NCBI GenBank assembly: GCA_964521525.1
Contig: CAZFTD010000071.1
Location: 1-16,243 of the forward strand
Reading direction: 5' to 3'
Source of the DNA: CALEUX01 sp964521525
GTDB lineage: Bacteria; Bacteroidota; Bacteroidia; Bacteroidales; Marinilabiliaceae
Length of the DNA: 16,243 bases
Shown: positions 14,404 through 16,243 of the stretch, one piece after another
Layout of the letters: every line of letters starts with the position of its first letter
Numbering within the stretch: the first letter of the stretch is position 1
Position numbers and translations under genes: made by a program
Notes under the pieces: generated by a model
Database searches by the model: none
Told to the model about the DNA's origin: nothing
The model's input: the letters and a program-made list of their open reading frames with translations, nothing else

Positions 14404-14690
14404 TGGTTGACTCAACAATAGCCGCTAACAACTAACTTCTTCCCTTATCATGATTGACGTGACGCTACAATTATGATTGATTTAATGCAACTGCAATTCG
14501 TAATTAAAAATGCGCACTTAAAAACATAACCATTTTCAAATTTAACTCGTATTATATATAAGATTATTTTCTGCACGTTTTTAGCAAGTGATAATTGCAC
14601 CGTTACACATGTTAAACAACTGATGATTTTGAGATTACTCCGGTAATTTTTCATCGGATGGCTCAAAGTCGTTTGATGAATGTTCGTATC

Positions 14691-15620
14691 ATGATAAAAA
14701 AAACGCTCTACTTTGGTAACCCGGCGTACCTGAGTACCCGTAACGACCAACTGGTTATAAACCTGCCTGATGCCCAGGGGCTCGACAATCAAAGCGGTTC
14801 AAACACCATCCCCATTGAAGATATTGGCGTGTTAATAACCGACCATCAGCAAATAACTATTACCCATGGGCTGTTAGAAAAATTAATGGCCAATAATTGT
14901 GCTGTTATTACCTGCAACAGTTCACATCATCCGCATGGATTATTATTGCCACTGGATGGTAACAGCATTCAATCAGAACGTTACCGCCACCAGCTATCGG
15001 CATCGGTTCCGCTTAAAAAGCAAATGTGGCAACAAACCATAAAAGCCAAAATTGAAAATCAGGCACAACTGCTGAAGAATGCACGCAATATAGCTATCGA
15101 CAATATGCTGCATTGGGCCTCGAGTGTTACCTCGGGCGATGGCGATAATCACGAAGCCCGGGCAGCCGCTTATTTTTGGGGCAATTTGTTTCCCATTGAG
15201 GGTTTCAGGCGAGGCCGCGACGAAGCCCCTCCCAACAACCTGTTAAACTACGGATATGCTATTTTAAGAGCCATAGTGGCACGCGGCCTGGTTGCATCGG
15301 GACTATTGCCAACACTGGGCATCCATCATCAAAACAGGTATAATGCTTATTGTTTGGCCGATGATATAATGGAACCCTACCGGCCATTTGTTGATAAAAC
15401 GGTTCTTGAAATAGTAAATGCACAGTTGCCATATAATGAACTTACCAAAGAAGTTAAATGGAAACTACTAAGCATACCGCAGCTCGATGTAATTATTAAC
15501 GATAAACGCAGCCCCTTAATGGTGGCCATTTCGCAAACCACCGCATCGGTTTACAGTTGCTTTGAAGGGAGCAGCCGAAAAATTGCCTATCCTCAATTTC
15601 CTGATACATGGAACGCTTAA
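14691..15620 (+). CDS. cas1: CRISPR-associated endonuclease/integrase Cas1 (type II)
   Basis: Cas1 is the metal-dependent integrase that, in a complex with Cas2, inserts new spacers at the array. The preferred ATG at 14691 gives 309 residues and the typical start MIKKTLYFGNPAYLS; an upstream in-frame ATG at 14658 would add eleven residues not expected in the family. The N-terminal beta domain runs to about residue 90. The catalytic C-terminal helical domain has E155 (NHEARAAAYFWGNLF), the histidine pair H212-H213 (LGIHHQNRYNAYCLADD) and the acidic cluster D224, D225 and E228 (DDIMEPYRPFVD), which supply the metal site. The gene overlaps cas2 by 13 bp. No consensus -7 box is found close upstream; TGATTTTG at 14624-14631 has one mismatch. 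Confidence 0.96.
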   Translation: MIKKTLYFGNPAYLSTRNDQLVINLPDAQGLDNQSGSNTIPIEDIGVLITDHQQITITHGLLEKLMANNCAVITCNSSHHPHGLLLPLDGNSIQSERYRHQLSASVPLKKQMWQQTIKAKIENQAQLLKNARNIAIDNMLHWASSVTSGDGDNHEARAAAYFWGNLFPIEGFRRGRDEAPPNNLLNYGYAILRAIVARGLVASGLLPTLGIHHQNRYNAYCLADDIMEPYRPFVDKTVLEIVNAQLPYNELTKEVKWKLLSIPQLDVIINDKRSPLMVAISQTTASVYSCFEGSSRKIAYPQFPDTWNA

Positions 15621-15940
15621 ACGAATACAGAGTTATGTGGGTAATGGTGTTTTTTGATTTGCCAACCGAAACCAAAAAGGAACGCAAAATATACAGCGAT
15701 TTTAGAAAGAAAATGCTGAAAGACGGCTTTGTTATGTTCCAGTTTTCGATTTATATACGCCATTGCCCAAGCCGCGAAAATGCCGACGTGCATATAAAGC
15801 GCGTTAAGAACAATCTTCCCGAAAAGGGCCATATAGGCATTATTAGGGTTACCGACAAACAGTTTGGCGAAATGGAACTGTTTATTGGCAAAGCGCCCAA
15901 GAAAACCGAAACCCCCTATATGCAGCTCGAGTTGTTTTAG
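15608..15940 (+). CDS. cas2: CRISPR-associated protein Cas2 (type II)
   Basis: Cas2 forms the dimeric core of the Cas1-Cas2 spacer-integration complex. The 110-residue ferredoxin-fold protein begins MERLNEYRVMWVMVFFDLPT, with the conserved aspartate D17 at the end of the first strand. It continues with a helix rich in charged residues (KKERKIYSDFRKKMLKDGF), the FQFSIYIRHC strand, GHIGIIRVTDKQFGEMELF and the C-terminal PKKTETPYMQLELF typical of the type II form. The start codon lies inside cas1 (13-bp overlap in another frame), so translation is probably coupled. The CRISPR array lies 149 bp downstream and is read in the opposite direction. Confidence 0.95.
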   Translation: MERLNEYRVMWVMVFFDLPTETKKERKIYSDFRKKMLKDGFVMFQFSIYIRHCPSRENADVHIKRVKNNLPEKGHIGIIRVTDKQFGEMELFIGKAPKKTETPYMQLELF

Positions 15941-15949
15941 CCCTATAAC

Positions 15950-15984
15950 AATTGAGGGCTTCACTTTAAGCGAAACCCTCAATT
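15950..15984. repeat. Hairpin just downstream of cas2
   Basis: AATTGAGGG (15950-15958) and CCCTCAATT (15976-15984) are a perfect 9-bp inverted repeat, with a GCTT/AAGC inner stem. It begins 10 bp after the cas2 stop. Neither side has an immediate U-tract for termination, but it directly abuts the terminator that follows. Confidence 0.55.
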
Positions 15985-16017
15985 AAAAAACAGTGCCTAA
16001 ATGGTTCTGTTTTTTAA
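15983..16017. terminator. Bidirectional terminator between cas2 and the CRISPR array
   Basis: TTAAAAAACAG (15983-15993) pairs with CTGTTTTTTAA (16007-16017), and the inner TGCC/GGTT extends the stem to CC/GG around a TAAAT loop. T-tracts follow in both directions. It would stop cas operon readthrough into the array and stop array transcripts coming the other way. Confidence 0.7.
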
Positions 16018-16056
16018 ATTACCAACAGCATTTTTCAATTCTATTTTTCGACTTAA

Positions 16057-16101
16057 ATTGCTAACAATCAAATTAAAACACCCTGGTCTGCTGTTAGCAA
16101 T
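16057..16101. repeat. Inverted copy of the repeat end next to the terminal repeat
   Basis: ATTGCTAACA at 16057-16066 is the exact reverse complement of TGTTAGCAAT at 16092-16101 inside the first repeat. The arms are 25 nt apart. It lies on the cas2 side of the array and could fold with the repeat tail in the array transcript, or mark a binding site at the array edge. Confidence 0.5.
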
Positions 16102-16243
16102 ATGTCAAAGATACATTTTGAAAGCAATTCACAACTTAGCGACTTCGGAGCAAAAAACTTTCAATGCTGTTAGCAATATGTCAAAGATACATTTTGAAAG
16201 CAATTCACAACGTATTTATCCGGTTGGAACTGCCGGTAAATGT
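16090..16243 (-). CRISPR. Type II-C CRISPR array, first two repeats (continues beyond the window)
   Basis: Two identical copies of a 46-nt repeat are at 16090-16135 and 16166-16211, separated by a 30-nt spacer (16136-16165), a period of 76. In the crRNA sense (minus strand) the repeat begins GTTGTGAATTGCTTTC and ends TTGCTAACAGC, like the long II-C repeats of Bacteroides. The orientation is fixed by the tracrRNA anti-repeat, which pairs with the GTTGTG end. The cas2-side copy is thus the last repeat of the transcript. The base before each copy is also T on the plus strand, so a 47-nt repeat with 29-nt spacers is the alternative reading. A second spacer starts at 16212 and is at least 30 nt long. 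The number of further repeats is unknown. Confidence 0.95.
16106..16134 (-). promoter_or_regulatory. Promoter embedded in the CRISPR repeat
   Basis: Inside the repeat, on the crRNA strand, TATCTTTG (16113-16106) is a perfect TAnnTTTG -7 box. A TTG at the very start of the repeat (16134-16132) lies 18 nt upstream, close to the usual 19-21. The second repeat has the same elements (-7 box at 16189-16182). Transcription would begin in the last third of the repeat and read into the following spacer. Confidence 0.6.

Noticed and set aside
14658..14690. Upstream ATG at 14658 as the cas1 start
   Set aside because: The added MAQSRLMNVRI is not part of the Cas1 family start; MIKKTLYFGNPAYLS is.
16018..16089. 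A classical leader between cas2 and the array
   Set aside because: The region is AT-rich, but repeat orientation makes this the 3' side of the array transcript. Whether spacers are acquired here or at the far end cannot be told from two identical repeats.
9504..16243. Accessory genes csn2 or cas4 that would make this type II-A or II-B
   Set aside because: None is present between or next to cas9, cas1 and cas2; the only extra gene is the RAYT pseudogene, so type II-C fits.

Overview
The window is a stretch of chromosome from a member of the Bacteroidota, probably a Bacteroidales/Marinilabiliales-like marine or anaerobic lineage (the lineage is an inference). Several gene starts are preceded by the Bacteroidota -7 promoter box TAnnTTTG, Shine-Dalgarno sequences are weak or absent, and the base composition is moderately AT-rich. 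The CRISPR locus also fits: a Cas9 of about 1,380 residues with a 46-nt repeat beginning GTTGTG is the Bacteroidota branch of type II-C.

Region 1 (1-6000) is ordinary chromosome. It holds the N-terminus of an exported SPOR-domain protein, a tandem universal stress protein, an AhpD-like carboxymuconolactone decarboxylase family protein, a small STAS-like protein, a PlsC-like acyltransferase and aspartyl-tRNA synthetase (aspS). The acyltransferase and aspS converge on a shared bidirectional terminator. Two AT-rich gaps hold diverged copies, in opposite orientation, of a small element with terminal inverted repeats and no ORF (MITE-like).

Region 2 (6089-9001) is a two-gene operon: tadA, the tRNA adenosine deaminase, then a PIF1-like helicase fused to HRDC and helix-turn-helix domains.

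Region 3 (9002-16243) is a type II-C CRISPR-Cas locus. Going rightward it contains a minus-strand tracrRNA, cas9, a broken IS200-like/RAYT transposase gene, cas1, cas2 and the first two repeats of a CRISPR array that continues past the window. The tracrRNA was found by its anti-repeat: 22 matching bases plus one bulge against the array repeat. It is followed by a Cas9-type nexus hairpin, a GC-rich terminator-like hairpin, and preceded by a -33/-7 promoter placed to start transcription at the anti-repeat. The array is read on the minus strand, towards cas2. Each repeat carries TATCTTTG, a perfect -7 box, so each repeat could drive its own downstream spacer, as known for Neisseria type II-C. In the expected working of the family, Cas1-Cas2 (with Cas9) acquire spacers, repeat and tracrRNA pair to form the dual guide, and Cas9 cuts target DNA with its HNH and RuvC sites, all of whose catalytic residues are present.

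The least ordinary features are the RAYT-like pseudogene between cas9 and cas1, with two identifiable frameshift lesions and a perfect REP-like hairpin inside it; the repeat-embedded promoters; an inverted copy of the repeat's end next to the terminal repeat; a possible long self-guiding form of tracrRNA; and the MITE-like pair.
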